Shown: positions 11,501 to 24,137, counted from the stretch's first letter. The stretch: DNA of 64,000 nucleotides from Phoronis australis (GCA_002633005.1 NMRA01000010.1:737252-801251); one strand, 5' to 3'. The notes: generated from the letters alone by a model not told the origin. Made by a program: numbers and translations.

Positions 11501-14251
11501 TGAAATAAAAGTACACTTGTCCGTCACATAGCTTCTTAAATTGGTGACATTTTATTGTAGATTTGTTGTTGTATTTAAACTGGTATTTCTTTTTCAAATA
11601 CAACTTAAACCTAGCTGGATTGAATTTTGCCATTTGCTGACCCGACAGTAATTCCACTCCTGGTGAGTCAGCCTCGGAAACTTAAAGACAGAATACCAGT
11701 TTTCTGCAAATTCAAATGGGCAATTCTAAGAAAATAAGTGTGTCTCAATACTGATTGTGGGGCACCTGTTCTTTTAACATTAATCAAAGTTTTACAGCAA
11801 TATGTCTCTTACCGTGTATGCGCATACTTAATTAGGCATGTGTTGACATTCCAGTAAAACCTAGGAACAAGTTTTTAAAATGATGTGTGTTTGAAGCTTA
11901 TCTTATTACAAAATGGCAGACATCGGAGTACTCTTAATTTAATGTAAAGTATTTCACAAAAACACTCTGTGTAAGACATTCACCTGTTCAAGCAAAAACC
12001 AGCTACGCTTGTGGAGCATAGCTGTATGGGCCTACATGCAAAATATCTGAGCTAAATTTTCTTTTAAAAAATGCATTATTTAGAATATAGGCACTTGAGC
12101 CTGAAAACGCCTATATTTTATTCTCATGTGGTGGTAATGTTTTGCTTTCAGGTCACATCAACAACCTTTACAATACATGTTTCTGGTCCCTCATACAACA
12201 AGGTGGTTTGACAAACAAACAAGCACAGGAAAGACTAAAGGTGTGTATTGTTTTCCCATGATGAATTGCAAGGTCTGAAAGTAATCTTATGATGATGTCA
12301 TTGGAAATATGTTGACGATGGTTCGAATAGTGACCGATACCAATGGGAGAATTGGTTAAACTACTGGTATGCCACTTTGTCTGCGGAAAAGACAATTCTC
12401 GTATTCCGCACTCCCGCTCTTCATGCCCTATTTGGTAAAAATACATTTGATATTTTTCAAAACTGTTTGTTTGATGTCATTTTTGACCCCCTAAATTTTG
12501 CCCAATGAGCAAGCACCTAATTATTACCATATTCCAACTAAGAGTATCCCATTCATTCTTGTGATGTGTGACATGACTAATAGCGAGCTATGATTGGCCA
12601 GTAATACTAGATGTGATTTTCCCCAATTCGGATTGGATAATGTCAGTATTTGATTGCACACTGACCCTTGTGACCTCAACGAGATTGTATTTGGCATAAT
12701 GAGCAACTAAAATTTGAAGTCATGTCTTGGCTGTGGTCACAACTGCTAATCTGAGGTTACTTTTGGCGGGCTGGTATACGTCAAAGTGGACACTGCGTGG
12801 AATCTTTCAAATGGACTGACAAGTTATGTTAATTGTTAAACTATTTCTCCTGCAGTAATTATAACTATTATTGGGGTTTATCATTATATTGATCATTGCT
12901 ATCATTCTATTAGGACTTTATTACCATTATCATTACCATTATTATTATTACTATTAATATGATTATCATCATCATCATCTTGATTTGTGATAGTTTACTG
13001 GAACATCTTTCAGTTTTGTGATGCCTAAATGGTGATAGCTGTGTTATGGTGATCTGTTTGTGCTTGGGTTCTTTGACTCAATTCCATGCAAGTCAAGTGA
13101 TAACCGTGTTATTACTAGGGCACACTGTCTGGTGACAAGAATGAACTCTTGTTCAGTGAGTTCAACACAAACTACAACACTCTACCTGAGCTGTATCGCA
13201 AGGGCACGATTCTTCTTTCAGAAAAGGTATTTGGCATTGTGGATTTCATTAAAATCTGAAAGAAATGTCATTGAGATGTTTCTTAATATTAACAAAAAAA
13301 TTCTGCAATATTTTGGTAACTGTGTTTGATTTCTTCTTTTTGGTAAAAAATAAAAATTTCCTTTGGCTTTCCAGAGTTACCAGCTTCTTGATTCCTGCTG
13401 TTATTGTGGACTAGAATAGGAATTGTTTTGAATCTGAGAAATAGTATATAGTTGCTGTTAAGTGCCTCCTCTTTTTAAGTGTTTCTCAATCTTGGTAAAG
13501 TTTGGGTGGCTTTCCTTTGTGGTTCTGATCACAAAATTGACGTTTTTTATTAGAAAATGCATTTGTTTGAAAAACTATATCCAATCTATTGAACCATGTA
13601 ACCTTGCTCCTCTGTAAAGTCTTAGTTGTAATATCCTTCATTTGCATAATTTTAATTAAAGTTTAAACTTCTCTAAATCTGTGACAAAAATTTACTTTTG
13701 ATTAATTTCCAGTGTGAAGTTGGTACAACTCATTTCGTGATAGAAAAACATTACTATTTATAGTCACAAGGTGGAGGCAGGGTATAGTAATCCACTTAAT
13801 GCCAAATCATTCTTTACTCAAATTAGAGGTGGTTTCAGAGATGGAAAAGAACTGACAGTTCATTATTGCGTGAGAGCTGGCTCAACAATTTACCTTTTCC
13901 TTGTGGGTCATTCTATGTGCAAAGTATAGTCTTGGGCTATATTGAAATGCCAGTTCTTTTCAAACTTCGAAAACACTTCTCATCCGAGTCAGAACAAACT
14001 TGAGGCCAGTTTTATAGCAGCACGTGGTACATATCAAAATTTATTTTGTGGATTTATATCAGCTTGTGTACAAGTAACCTTTAATTTATTTTCAGGTCAC
14101 TGAAACGGTGCCTCAGCAATCTTCATCTGATGGTGGCGTCGCTACAAAGAAATTTGTCCAAAAACGAACAGTCGTCACTGAGCACCATGTGGACATTATA
14201 AAAGATCAGTTCTGGAAGGACCATCCAGAGATTCTGAATGAGTCTAGGTGA
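5487..14251 (+). CDS. THG1L: tRNA-His guanylyltransferase (THG1/THG1L), six exons, complete
   Basis: Adds the G at position -1 of tRNA-His by 3'-5' polymerisation, the identity mark for histidyl-tRNA synthetase. Exons: 5487-5680, 6269-6445, 10123-10292, 12152-12240, 13119-13226, 14096-14251. All borders are GT-AG and phases join into one 894-nt frame, 297 residues; human THG1L is 298. Catalytic metal ligands are D59-G60 in VRVDGKG and D106-E107 in [16 protein letters not shown] is at 182-188 and DKNE lies in exon 5. The C-terminus keeps the family [15 protein letters not shown] block. Residues 1-30 are basic and hydrophobic with a single acidic residue, consistent with a mitochondrial targeting leader; the second methionine (M31, at 5577, MANSKFEY) aligns with the core enzyme start and could give a cytosolic form. 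No broken motif is seen. Confidence 0.97.
7826..9515. repeat. Satellite-like element of ~145-bp monomers in trimers, inside THG1L intron 2
   Basis: A recurring motif (cctagtggccattttt and variants such as cctagtgacagttttg and ccttgtggcaatttta) appears near 8157, 8314, 8452, 8598, 8760, 8895, 9038, 9190 and 9322, a spacing of about 132-162 bp. Every third unit is most alike, for example the atttttatgaaatttgg blocks near 8515 and 8960, giving a higher-order period of about 440 bp. The ends carry short inverted termini: tatgcgcccac at 7826 and its complement ending at 9515. No coding frame survives. A shorter degenerate copy lies at 38385-38800. Confidence 0.7.
10815..11225 (+). repeat. Dispersed ~400 bp repeat, copy 1 (THG1L intron 3)
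   Basis: Shares ordered blocks with 39480-39895, 42990-43420 and 52770-53230: a start like aagtatatatttctgaaa, then tttgattt with 'tataccaat', then cacaacttttgattt, then 'agtgcataaagcatagt', then a tail like tctgagatatgatgttccaa. Copies differ by many substitutions, so the family is old. No protein or clear terminal structure is visible. Confidence 0.6.
12905..12985. repeat. ATT/ATC-rich simple repeat in THG1L intron 4
   Basis: Run of tta/att/atc triplets ending in four atc units. Low-complexity sequence between exons 4 and 5, with no coding potential. Confidence 0.7.
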
Positions 14252-15600
14252 TGCCAAAGACTGTTTATGAGATGACGATTGCGATAGCTCTTTTTTCTGA
14301 ATAACGGGATTTGCAAACGCAAACGCAGGATTCAATATTCACCATATGGTGACATGGAGGTGCTTGTGAGTTGTGTCCTGTGCGACCTCAATACATGCAC
14401 TTCTATAGGTAGGACCTTTGTGCCACCTTGAGAATTTCTGATGTGTGGTGACCTGTGCTGCCACCTAGAGGTATTTAGAGGAACTTCTCTCCTGCAGTTG
14501 GTGACAAAGGGCTGTAGAGTAAATATGCATTGCTTCATTGAAAGCATGCGTTGTGGTGTATCACAGGTGCTTGCAAGCTTATTAAGCATTCATGAACCAG
14601 TTACTTGTACTAATCTTTTGTCATTTATCCAAACTTTTTTACGGCTATTGATTAGAATATAGTTAAGTTCGTAACCCATTTGCAATTTTGTATCTTGTGG
14701 ATTTGACGTCAGTCTAGTCTATCAGTTGTGCACTTTTGATTGATAGAATTCACAATGATCACTAGTGCCATGTGTTATTTAGACTCACTTGCTTTTTTGA
14801 GTTGACTCCCCGTTTTGGAGTTTAAGTTTTGATAAATTAATCTCTTACACAGGTATTACGTAATATTATAAGGCATATACTGCACATAGGTGTCTTACAA
14901 AAAAGAGGTTACCTTCACCTCAGGTAGAGGGCACTAGTAATCTGTGGTCTCATATGACTAGTATGGTACATTGAAACAGTTCCTCTGTGAAGCTTGCATC
15001 ATTAGTTGAAACTGAGAAATGGAGAGGTTGTAAAATTTTAGATGAAGTAAACTTTTAAAATGCACAGTGTTTTTTTGCAGGACATGTGCAAATTTGAAAA
15101 CTATTCTCTTACAATTTGAATATTTCCAGAAAATAACCTCACCGGCAGTAAAACAAGTGGTGTAGATACTGATCTAATTTTAAACCATTAATTGAAGCTT
15201 GTACCTATTGGAACCATTATAAGAAACTTTTTGTGGAAACTCGCACACTTTACATGATACCAAAACTGTAAAGCCAATAAAGAGGCTGGCTTGGATTCAT
15301 ACAGTGTCAAAGATGTTTGTGCTTTGAACCATTTCTGCATCAGCTTTCACTTCCACTGGGTCTGCTCAAACATTGTAGAATATCTGGAACTTTGTTTTGG
15401 CTTATCTAGAGACTTTGGGTACATTACTTGCTCTGGAAATTGACTTCAACGATGCAGTTGTAACATCTTTTGTGAAACTGGAAATCATTACTATAGGTGG
15501 AGCTGGACTTACCCGCTTCCCTCACCTAATTACCGCCACTTTCACGCAGTCACAATGGATAAACCAATATTTTTTAGTTATCTGGATAAAATAAAGAGAA
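14252..15600 (+). other. THG1L 3' UTR and downstream flank
   Basis: Non-coding sequence after the THG1L stop. Candidate poly(A) signals AATAAA are at 15276-15281 and 15590-15595; which is used cannot be told from sequence. Short frames here have no recognised product. Confidence 0.45.
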
Positions 15601-16354
15601 ATATTATTGTGGAAAATATTAAGGACGGATGCAATATTCTATTAAATGTTTTTTTATCTTTTGATCTTTCGTTATTTTGTTTTGCTCGGCATATCCACTG
15701 GTAACAGCCAGAAGTTATCAGTGTTACGCCTGTGGGTAAAACTGGTGAAGTTTCACAAAATGTCTACTTGTCTTTTGTATTCAGCTATGGTTTATGTCCT
15801 CATGCTGAGAGTGAAGAAACTTTATGCTGGTTGTTCACGAAAAAGTTTAGCACTAGCCAAATTTCAGCTGGAAACAAATATCTGGTAACGCATTTTCAAG
15901 GCAATGCCCAAAAAGTGCTGCAATTAAAAGCAAACTTTTAAGTTTAATTCTTTCAATTTCTACTTGGCAGGGCAATCTGTTGTAAAATATGATTGGAGTA
16001 CACAGGTTTGAAAGTTTTGATAATTGAATTATTTTTTGTTTGAGAAAATTCAGTTGTCTTGAAACCAGAAAGAAAATGGTGTGTTACCATCAGTTGATAA
16101 GTGCAGTTGTGAATTTGCACATTCTGTGTAGAACAGATAGTTCTCTTTGTGTTTTTGAATCCATTATAAGCCAGCAGCAGACCCGGAGGGGTTCCGATGA
16201 CGCATGTTTCTCGGCTTCTTTTGTTTTGCTGCAGTGGTAGAAACGGAAGTGACCTCTATGTCAAGCTATTCGAAAGGCCCTCTGACGGTGGATGGTGGAT
16301 CTGCCCCTGCAGGACCTTACCAACACGTGACATCTGTGTATTTAGCCAAGTGTC

Positions 16355-16440
16355 TGCAAATGTATAGAAATTATTTCTGTAAAAGTATACATTTTCTAAA
16401 AGTAGAAAGCCCCTAGACTGATTCAAATTTATACGTCAAT
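16355..16440 (+). repeat. Fragment of the dispersed ~400 bp repeat
   Basis: Contains aagtatacattttctaaaa followed by gtagaaagcccctagac, matching the start of the copy at 52770 (aagtatatattttctgaaa, agaaagcgcgtagac). Only the first ~85 bp of the family are present. Confidence 0.5.
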
Positions 16441-16489
16441 TTTTGTTTGGTACTACATTACCGTATTGTCGTAATATCGTTATAGAGGA

Positions 16490-16790
16490 ATCTGGGCATG
16501 CAGTCTCGAATCTTTGTACTTGAAATCGGAACTTGAAATAATTTTTGACATTTTCTGTTCTACTTAAAATACGAACCCAAGATAGTAGCTATCATGCTGT
16601 GGTCGAGTGCGCTGTGGTTTTGGTGAATGCGGACTAGTTTGCACTTGATGACCAGGCATTATAGCTTTAAGTTAATTCCGAACTCATAATTCCAAGTTTT
16701 CCCTCGAGTTCATTGTTACTACGAGGCCATCACGTACGAACTTGAATTAGAAACTTATATCTGCGCATCACATAATAATAGTAGTAACAG
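16490..16790. repeat. Foldback family copy (related to 40516-41297)
   Basis: Left part has tcgaatctttgtacttgaaatc, ttctgttctactt and gcacttgatgacc; right part has ccatcacgtacgaacttg and gaaacttatatctgcgcatc, in inverted orientation. Order and wording match the two copies near 40.5-41.3 kb, but the arms are more diverged here. Confidence 0.5.
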
Positions 16791-17535
16791 TGGAGTTCCT
16801 ATTGTTTTGACCTATGGACAGTATGAGACTGGTTCTTAGTGGTTACATTGTCATCACCATGATAAAACCTTCCAGGCTTATAGCACAATCGTGAATTAAA
16901 CATCTCCAAAACAAGGAAAGAGAAGAAAAGTGGTTTAAATTGAAAGTTTCTTTGCTCCATGGACATGATTGGGACGCATGAACGTACCAGCTCCAGTGTC
17001 CCCCACTGAACACGCGAGTTTCTTGTACAAATTTCAGTGTTCCATATCCTGGCTTCTCCGAAGCCCTGCAGGAAAGTGAAAGAGTCACAGCGTGGTCATA
17101 TTACTAAGTTGTCACAGCCACCACAGACACAACGCCTCGTCTTTCCTTATTATACTATAAACCACGTGAAAACGAGCAGCAATATCTGACGATTTTTCAC
17201 GCTAAACATAATGGAGGATGACTAGTGCTGTGATTGGCTGTCCCGATGTTACGTAGTATGTATCTACCAATAAATGCCCGTCGTATCTCGATATCGGTGA
17301 GTGTTTGCGGGTGTTCTAATTTTTCAGCTAATCTTCTGGTGGAGTTGTTTTATGGTGTTTTTGATATGAAATTAGTGATCTTAAGCACTTTAAAGCAACC
17401 TCCCTTCCCATAGTGCTCCACATGATGGCGTTATTTGCATTAGATTCTGTTCTCCCATGGTGTTCGCACGTGACTGTCTCGCTGGTTCCCTGCGTGTCGC
17501 TAGGTGGTCGGTGTCATTAATGTTAGCATATTATG

Positions 17536-17755
17536 CAGTGGCGGATCTAGGATACCATAAGGGGGGGCCAACATGTTGCCGGTAGTATGGACCTTCTGTT
17601 CGGAAAAAATAAAAACGGGAGCGCGATCCCCCGCGATCTGGACTGAGCCCCCCCTTCTCTCCAATACCGGTCCCACTTATATTTCCTCACCTTTCGCGCT
17701 GTTGCTGTTGCTGTTCCTGTTATATTTCGCTTGCGGCAGCCAAGGGGGGGGGGAC
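17536..17755. mobile_element. Short-element fragment with CAGTGGCGGATC terminus
   Basis: Begins cagtggcggatctaggat at 17536, the same terminus as the elements at 42005 and 58521, followed by G-runs. I do not find the matching right end; the sequence runs into the separate inverted-repeat structure at 17756. Probably truncated or rearranged. Confidence 0.45.
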
Positions 17756-18025
17756 TATGAAGCGCCAAAGTGATCTAAACGAGCACAATTCTACGTGTTG
17801 ATGTGTTCGTATAGTCCAATCACGCCTGTGCTCTCAAATGAATTGTTTAAAAGCATAATGATGATGTTTTCAGAACTAAAAGTACGCGTATAGCAAAAGT
17901 ACGCGCAAATTAAGCAAAAGTACTCGTGGGATAAGCAAAAGTACTCGTAGATTAAGCAAAAAGTACGCGTAAATTAAGCCCATTTCAAGGCATAGAAACT
18001 TGTACTCGTCACTTTGGCGCTTCAT
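17756..18025. repeat. Inverted-repeat-bounded unit with ~23-bp tandem repeats
   Basis: Perfect 18-bp inverted repeats, tatgaagcgccaaagtga at 17756-17773 and its complement at 18008-18025, enclose about five copies of a 19-23 bp unit (gcaaaagtacgcg / taaattaa and variants) at 17878-17980. The unit alternates acgcg and ctcgt forms. No coding meaning is evident. Confidence 0.7.
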
Positions 18026-18321
18026 AAAATTCAAATCTGGGAAACCAAAAGACCATTTTATTCTTTTTGGCTGAATGAAACGAAAAAGGTAAACCATATT
18101 GTTTAACAACACCAAAGACGTCAAATCTACTCATACAGTGTCAGGAAACGGTTTCCAATCCCGAACAAATCGTTCAAGAAGTCAATGGCAAGAAAAAAGG
18201 AAAACGTTCACGAGTGATTCATTTTGACAGGATTGGATGAACCTTTCTAAAACTGGGCTACTTCATAGACCTATGATTCAACCATAGTGTAGTTAGATTC
18301 TTTTATACTGGATAACAACCT

Positions 18322-18962
18322 TTTCAGTGCAGTGCTGCAGTGGGGTGTAGGCGCACGTAGGCGCAGCCAACCATCTTTTTGCTTTTTAATTTAGCGCCTA
18401 CCCACCGTTAGTTACGATATGGTGGGGCGTAAGCGCACGTAGTTGCAGCCAACCACCTTTTTACATTTTATCGGAGCATTCACCCTTTTACATTTTAACG
18501 TAGCGTGTACGCGCCGTAAGTGACGGTATAGCGAAGCATAGTCTCGATGCGATAGTTTGCGGCATCAATGCGCTACGCTGACAACAGCATTGTTGCCGAA
18601 CATTTCTACGATCGGGCCCACCAGGCATACATGTATGCTCACTCGACGGGCGACTAGAAATCGCCGCCAGCATATCATTTCTGGGCGTTACGCTCCTATT
18701 TTCCTTTATAATTGTGCTTGGGGCCCTTTCAGATACCGCTTGGAATGCACATGCACATTTGCCTTCGAATATTTGTGGTTGGACCCTCTTTCTCCAACAT
18801 TCAAGACCCGCATTTGCAGACTCTATATAAATACCCACGCGTGTTTGTAAGTCAGGTTTCGCGAGTTCAGTACGTACTTTTAAAATTCAGCGCTCAAGGC
18901 GATGTGATGGGTTTTGGGCGCCTACTTACCTCTAATTTTAGCACTACAGCACTGTTTCAGTG
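18322..18962. mobile_element. hAT-like non-autonomous DNA transposon with 8-bp target duplication
   Basis: Element body 18330-18954 (625 bp) starts cagtgctgcagtg and ends with the complement of cagtgctgtagtg. It is flanked on both sides by the identical 8-mer tttcagtg (18322-18329 and 18955-18962). An 8-bp duplication with short CAGTG-type termini is the hAT-superfamily pattern (established knowledge). Subterminal repeats such as aggcgcacgtaggcgcagcc recur near 18350 and 18430, and ggcgcctac recurs near the right end. No transposase is encoded; the short frames inside on both strands have no recognised product. Confidence 0.82.
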
Positions 18963-19448
18963 ATTACAGCACTGGTTTCCAACAGGGTTCTGGCTAATTT
19001 ATAGACCTGTAAAAATATAAACATGTATGCCCATAGTAGTACAATCATGGACTTAAATATGTAGTGCAAGTCCAAGGTATGTAGTAAATTGATAACTAGA
19101 AATTCAAGAACATATCAAAATAGTTAAACACGAAAGAGAAACAAGTACAACACCTTGCTGACAAAAGATTAAAGGAGATGTCACCCAAAACGAATGTATC
19201 TGTCTCTGTTCAATTCAGCTAGACTTGTTTCATTCCAGAACAATTGACACTGGGCGACAGGCGAAGGTGCTAAAATTAACCTATGACGTCAACTGAACAG
19301 ATCTCGATCGTGTGTCGCGTACTCTTGCCTATAGAATTGTAGAAAGTGTCGGGTTCAATGACTCTTCCAGCAAATCAAGAAACGTTATCGCCTGGTCTTA
19401 TCGTCTTGCACCCATAAAACATCAAACAAAATGCATTCAATTTTCAAA

Positions 19449-19973
19449 TTAAAGAGGTATTTCATTCCATGATTGCTGATTTCCTAGATATTTGAAAGTA
19501 TACGATAATGAGATTAGCTCAGTGCAGTTCCGATTGGTGACGAATTTCCCAGTGCCGCCTATGGAGCTCATCTTTGTATCACTATTTAACACTAACAACC
19601 AGTGTAACCACTTGCTTTCCTGCTGTACAACGATGGCCCGGACGCCTCGCGAGGTGATCCGAAGTGATCTCAGCACCACGTGACACGCTCCATTCCTGAT
19701 GAGAAGACCATAGCTGACATTGATTTTCGGACGGACCTGTGACAATTGAGGTCCCCTAATATTTCTTGCGACTATGGCTATAGCGGCTATAGCCCCTGTT
19801 TTCTTTGCAGAATCTCTGTGAACTTTTGCAGGTATCTGCCCACGACACCGCTGTGCCCCGGGGGATTTATTTTGTTTTCTGCGCCATCGAATGGCCATTT
19901 TCATGATACTAAAAACACCTCTAGAGTTAAGCGGCACACAGTTTGCGCGGTGCAGGGCGTTGGCGCATTTCAA
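19449..19973 (-). other. Longest unexplained open frame (about 174 codons), unrecognised
   Basis: An open frame on the minus strand in a more GC-rich patch. The conceptual product is basic, with no signal peptide, membrane segment or motif I recognise, and no splice context that clearly supports it. It overlaps one arm and part of the interior of the inverted-repeat structure 19602-20233. A frame of this length is near what chance gives in a window of this size, so coding status is doubtful. Confidence 0.15.
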
Positions 19974-20233
19974 TGCACCGCGTTGCTCATGTTCAACAGC
20001 TGGTCTACGGTTGCATTTGCGGTAGTCATAAAAGATGAAAATTTTACTTTGGAATCAGTTTGAATAGACTCGATGAAAGGTTCTTGAAGTCTTGTTGGCC
20101 CAGTAGGCGGCGTTTTTAGGGTTTGCCCTCTCTGGAACGTAGACTAATCCCAAACGAAGATCGAGCAACAGCCCATGACTGGACAGCTATATACTGGGCT
20201 GTAGTGGTAAAGCAGGAAAGCAAGTGGTTACAC
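19602..20233. repeat. Pair of perfect 23-bp inverted repeats, 632 bp overall
   Basis: 19602-19624 and 20211-20233 are exact reverse complements (core ccacttgctttcctgct). Flanks beyond the arms do not match, and no target duplication is visible. Possibly the remains of a transposon, or part of a larger local rearrangement. Confidence 0.7.
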
Positions 20234-20302
20234 TCCCTTTTAATACATATATGGTGTACGAGAGAAATATGCTAAAAGATCAAGAGAAGCTCTCGCGGTA
20301 TA

Positions 20303-20340
20303 ACCAAGGAGTGTAGCACAATAGTACTACACTCCTTGGT
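20303..20340. repeat. Perfect 14-bp stem hairpin
   Basis: accaaggagtgtag at 20303-20316 and its exact complement at 20327-20340 around a 10-bp loop. No adjacent gene gives it a function. Confidence 0.75.
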
Positions 20341-23300
20341 CTAGCCTCGAAACATTACAGCGTTTTGTCGTTCAGTAACTTTTCCAGACGTGAGGGGTGC
20401 TGAACGTGCGATAACATCTAGCTCTTTTGTTAACTGCCCAGCTCAGTCTTTTGTCCCGTATGATAACAAGCGGGCCAATTATTACCCAGGCTTCAAAGGA
20501 AACGTATGGTGGTTGAACGCGTATTCAGAACACAGTCAAACCCAGTGCGTTGGTAATCCGTTTAGACAGAATAGATTGTCTTAAATTCTGTTGTAGTTGG
20601 GCGATTTTGGTGATTCAAAAACTTAACATGATCAACATTTGACGAGGAATTCAGAAAATTAATGCTACTGGTTTAAGCTCAAATATGTTATAACGTAACT
20701 TTCATTTTTATCAGCCCAGCCCAGTCAGGCTAGATATGGTCTGATCGGAGATTAGAGCAATTATTGAACAAAAGAGCACAGGCCCTCCAACCATAAATGC
20801 CAGAATGGAGTTAATCAGTCGTGTAAGATATTGGCTGCGGGGGTAAACTTCCCAACTTGTTGTTGGGCTATAGAATCGAACAAGTTGGGAGCAACGAAAT
20901 GTCGCCGTCATGATTACGTACTATGTGCTTGTTTGGAGTCGAATTGCAGGCCACCGCTTTCGTTTTTTTGTGTAATAAAGAATTATCATAGCCAAGTAAT
21001 AGTATTCTAATTTAGACTTTACGAATTGCTCAGGTTTAGAGACACAACTAAAACTTTCGTTAACACCGAGGAGTGACCGTTTTGACCCAGAGAGTGAGTG
21101 GCCGTGGAACTGAGCGCAGTCTCGGCACTCGTATCGCCGACACCGCAATGAAACTTTTGGATCTCGAACATTATCCTCATCACTGGTACCTGAAAAAGTG
21201 AACCAAAGAAATAATCATCTAGTGTGATCGATACTAACTTTGGGTGGATTGACCATTTTGTTAGACAACAAATCGACTAGCCTGGGGTTACTTCACTGTG
21301 TTGGCCCTGGCGACAGTTGCGCCGATGCGGAGCCCCCGTTATGCAAAATCCCAATGAGCAAAATATTTACAAACACAATACGATGCGCTTTATACTGGGA
21401 TTTCCCAGACGTTCCATGGAATCCAGTCGAATCGTTGTTTCGAATTCCTACGGGCAGCACTGAATTAACATAGGACGGGTATTGGCTCAACACGGGCCGA
21501 CACGGCCGCATCAATCGGGATTCGAGACCCTGTCGGCTTTATTGATAGTTTAACAGCATCTCAAAAACCGTGGTCTCATCATGATTTATTCATGGGTTTC
21601 TTAACATGTTTTCTGTCACCAACACCATAAAAATCCCAACATGAGTGACCACAAATTAGCCAGAGGGCTTTTACACTTCTTTAGGCACCACTCTATTATC
21701 AGAAATAGCGACACACCACTCATTGCAAGATCCATTGACGTCATCGCGTTGTGTCCCCACCTTCCTCGCTGGTTAACGCGACACCTCTCGGGCCGGTGTG
21801 TTCGACAGAGCACGAGGTGATACGTGCATAGACTGATTAAAACAGTAAAAACCAAAAACTAAATTAAATCGGGTGGCACCTGCCTTTAATATCGTAAACA
21901 GGCACGTACTTGATATCGAACTGGTTTAACGCGTTACACAGTTTAAGTTGAGGATTAACTCCATTCCGTTAGATTACCAGCTCTGTAATGAGCAAAGCAT
22001 CATTTCCGAAGATTGTTTTAATTGATCTCAAACAAAGATCGTGGTTGAGGGAAGATCTGCTAGGAATTTGGTTAAAAAAGCAAAAAAAAAACAAAAAAAG
22101 AAACAAAAATGTGTCATCACACAAGTAGCCAGAAGATAGTTTCTTGAACAAAAGTTGACACGTATCTCATCCACTGCTAAGTTAGTTAAGTACCATACTA
22201 CTAAAGCTATCAACAAACATAATTCAATAGTACCGAGCCCTTTTATGTATCAACGTCAGGTGATTTCTCAATTTCTTTTGATGACAGAAACTAATGGTTA
22301 AGATAACAACAACTTTTTAGTCAAGTTTATCACATTTAGAATGCTTTTTTCACGATTTTGAATGTTAGGCAGTAAATGCAATTCTGCACTATTGATGCAG
22401 ATGATGCTGAAGTTTGAATGAACGATACTCTTATTGCAATTATACTGTTGCTTCTAATAAGAAAAAAGTGCCTTTTGCTGAGTATATATGAATGGTTTTC
22501 AACTGTAAACAGGCTATGTGCACAAGCTAGGCGAGACAGTTTTAATGAAACCACACATGTAGCTTTTAAGTGGCTATGTTGTGCTCATTTGAACGCGATA
22601 TTGTCTTTTATTGATCCATTTTCGGACACTTATCAAGAATCATCAGCAATAAAACCCGACTTTCATTTAATTGCGGGGAATCTTTGTTTCAAACAAACTA
22701 ATTACATCTTAGTTCAAATGTTAAGAATTGCCGATTTATGTTAAGCCCCACATTTGCACGGCGGGATTCTGTCTCATACAGAAAGTCACGGCACAACGTC
22801 AACAGTGTCGTGTCCTGATTAACTTTGCAAGCTTATTAGACTAATAATTGTAAAGGAAAACGGTCGATATGTCCAACCTTGGCTTCTAAGTGTATGCTTT
22901 GATAATAAGAAGTGACTTATTCAGTTGTGCGCTGATCGAGCTCCGGGTCATAACTTTTATTCGACGGGAAATCTTATGGAACCCTTTTCCGGTAAGCTGT
23001 TTGTATCGTAGCTGTCGACCTATTGTTCCCGAAGCATGTGGTTTTGAGAGAGGCGGATCACTTTAACAAATCAAATCAAATTAAAAGTAAGAGGTCATTA
23101 GCTCAATGCAATGAAATAGAAACTGCGTATGTGTTTTTGCAGCAAGTATTCATAATTCGTCATTTAGGGGTTGTGAGCTAGCGAATCTGACTTTCTTGTT
23201 CAGTCGTCACTTCTTTTTCATTTCTCTGTCTATGAAACATGTTGACATATAGGAATGAAGCCTTGAGAAATATTCAGTTTTAACTAAATGTATATCGATG

Positions 23301-24080
23301 AACATTTGAAGCGTTTATCAGATTTTAATGTTTCGTAAATCGAACGAATGGGAGAACACCACGACTTAGACGCAGAACGTTACTCCACATCCGTCACGCA
23401 CTGTTGATTTGAGTCGGACAAGCAAGAAGCTCTACATTGTGAGATACGTCATTATTTGGCCACAATGTCCAACTTCCTAGTGCCAGCATTGTAACTCACG
23501 AATGTGACAATTTCGACACATTGTATACCGTATGACGAGTAGCGCCGTTGTATTTCGAGATGGGATCATAGACAAAATCCAATGTATGAACCACTTTGCT
23601 GGGGGTACTTTGCCTCTCGATTTTTGAATTGTTACTGGCCTTACTGTTTGCATCGCATCCTATCGAGCAATTAGTTCGTTACGACAAAATGAAATGCCAT
23701 GATTTATCGGAGAACACAGCATCCAGTTTCAGACTGACATCAAAGCGAACAGATCACTGATCAGAATTCTAAATTGCTGCCTCGGTCTGTTCTTTGAGAA
23801 CTTGTTAATTACTGTTTAGACTTTGATGAATCTGTAAAAAACGTCTGTCGAAGTTTTTGTGACAGAAGAGTGGGTTACCGAAAGAAATCTTTCAGGTGAG
23901 AAACTCCTTGAGGAATTTGTTTGAATTATATATTAATTGATGAAGAGATACAATCGGTTTTATGGACAAAACCCATTGTTTGATAGGAATGGACTTCCTA
24001 AAGTTGTTCATTTTGACCACAGCCATAACTTAGCGACAAAATTTTATTAGAAGTCGACGATTCCCGACGTTGCCTTCCAG
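20341..24080. other. Gene-free stretch, nothing recognised
   Basis: Only short frames with random-looking composition. There is an A-rich run at 22080-22110 and a consensus CRE-like palindrome tgacgtca at about 21736. I see no exon, tRNA or intact mobile element. Confidence 0.5.
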
Positions 24081-24137
24081 TCAAATTACTGCCGGTACAC
24101 ACGCTCGAATTAACTGGAATCGAGGTGCTGGCCTTAC

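Noticed and set aside
18488-18850. Overlapping 97-116 codon frames on both strands
   Set aside because: They lie inside the non-autonomous hAT-like element and show no transposase motif.
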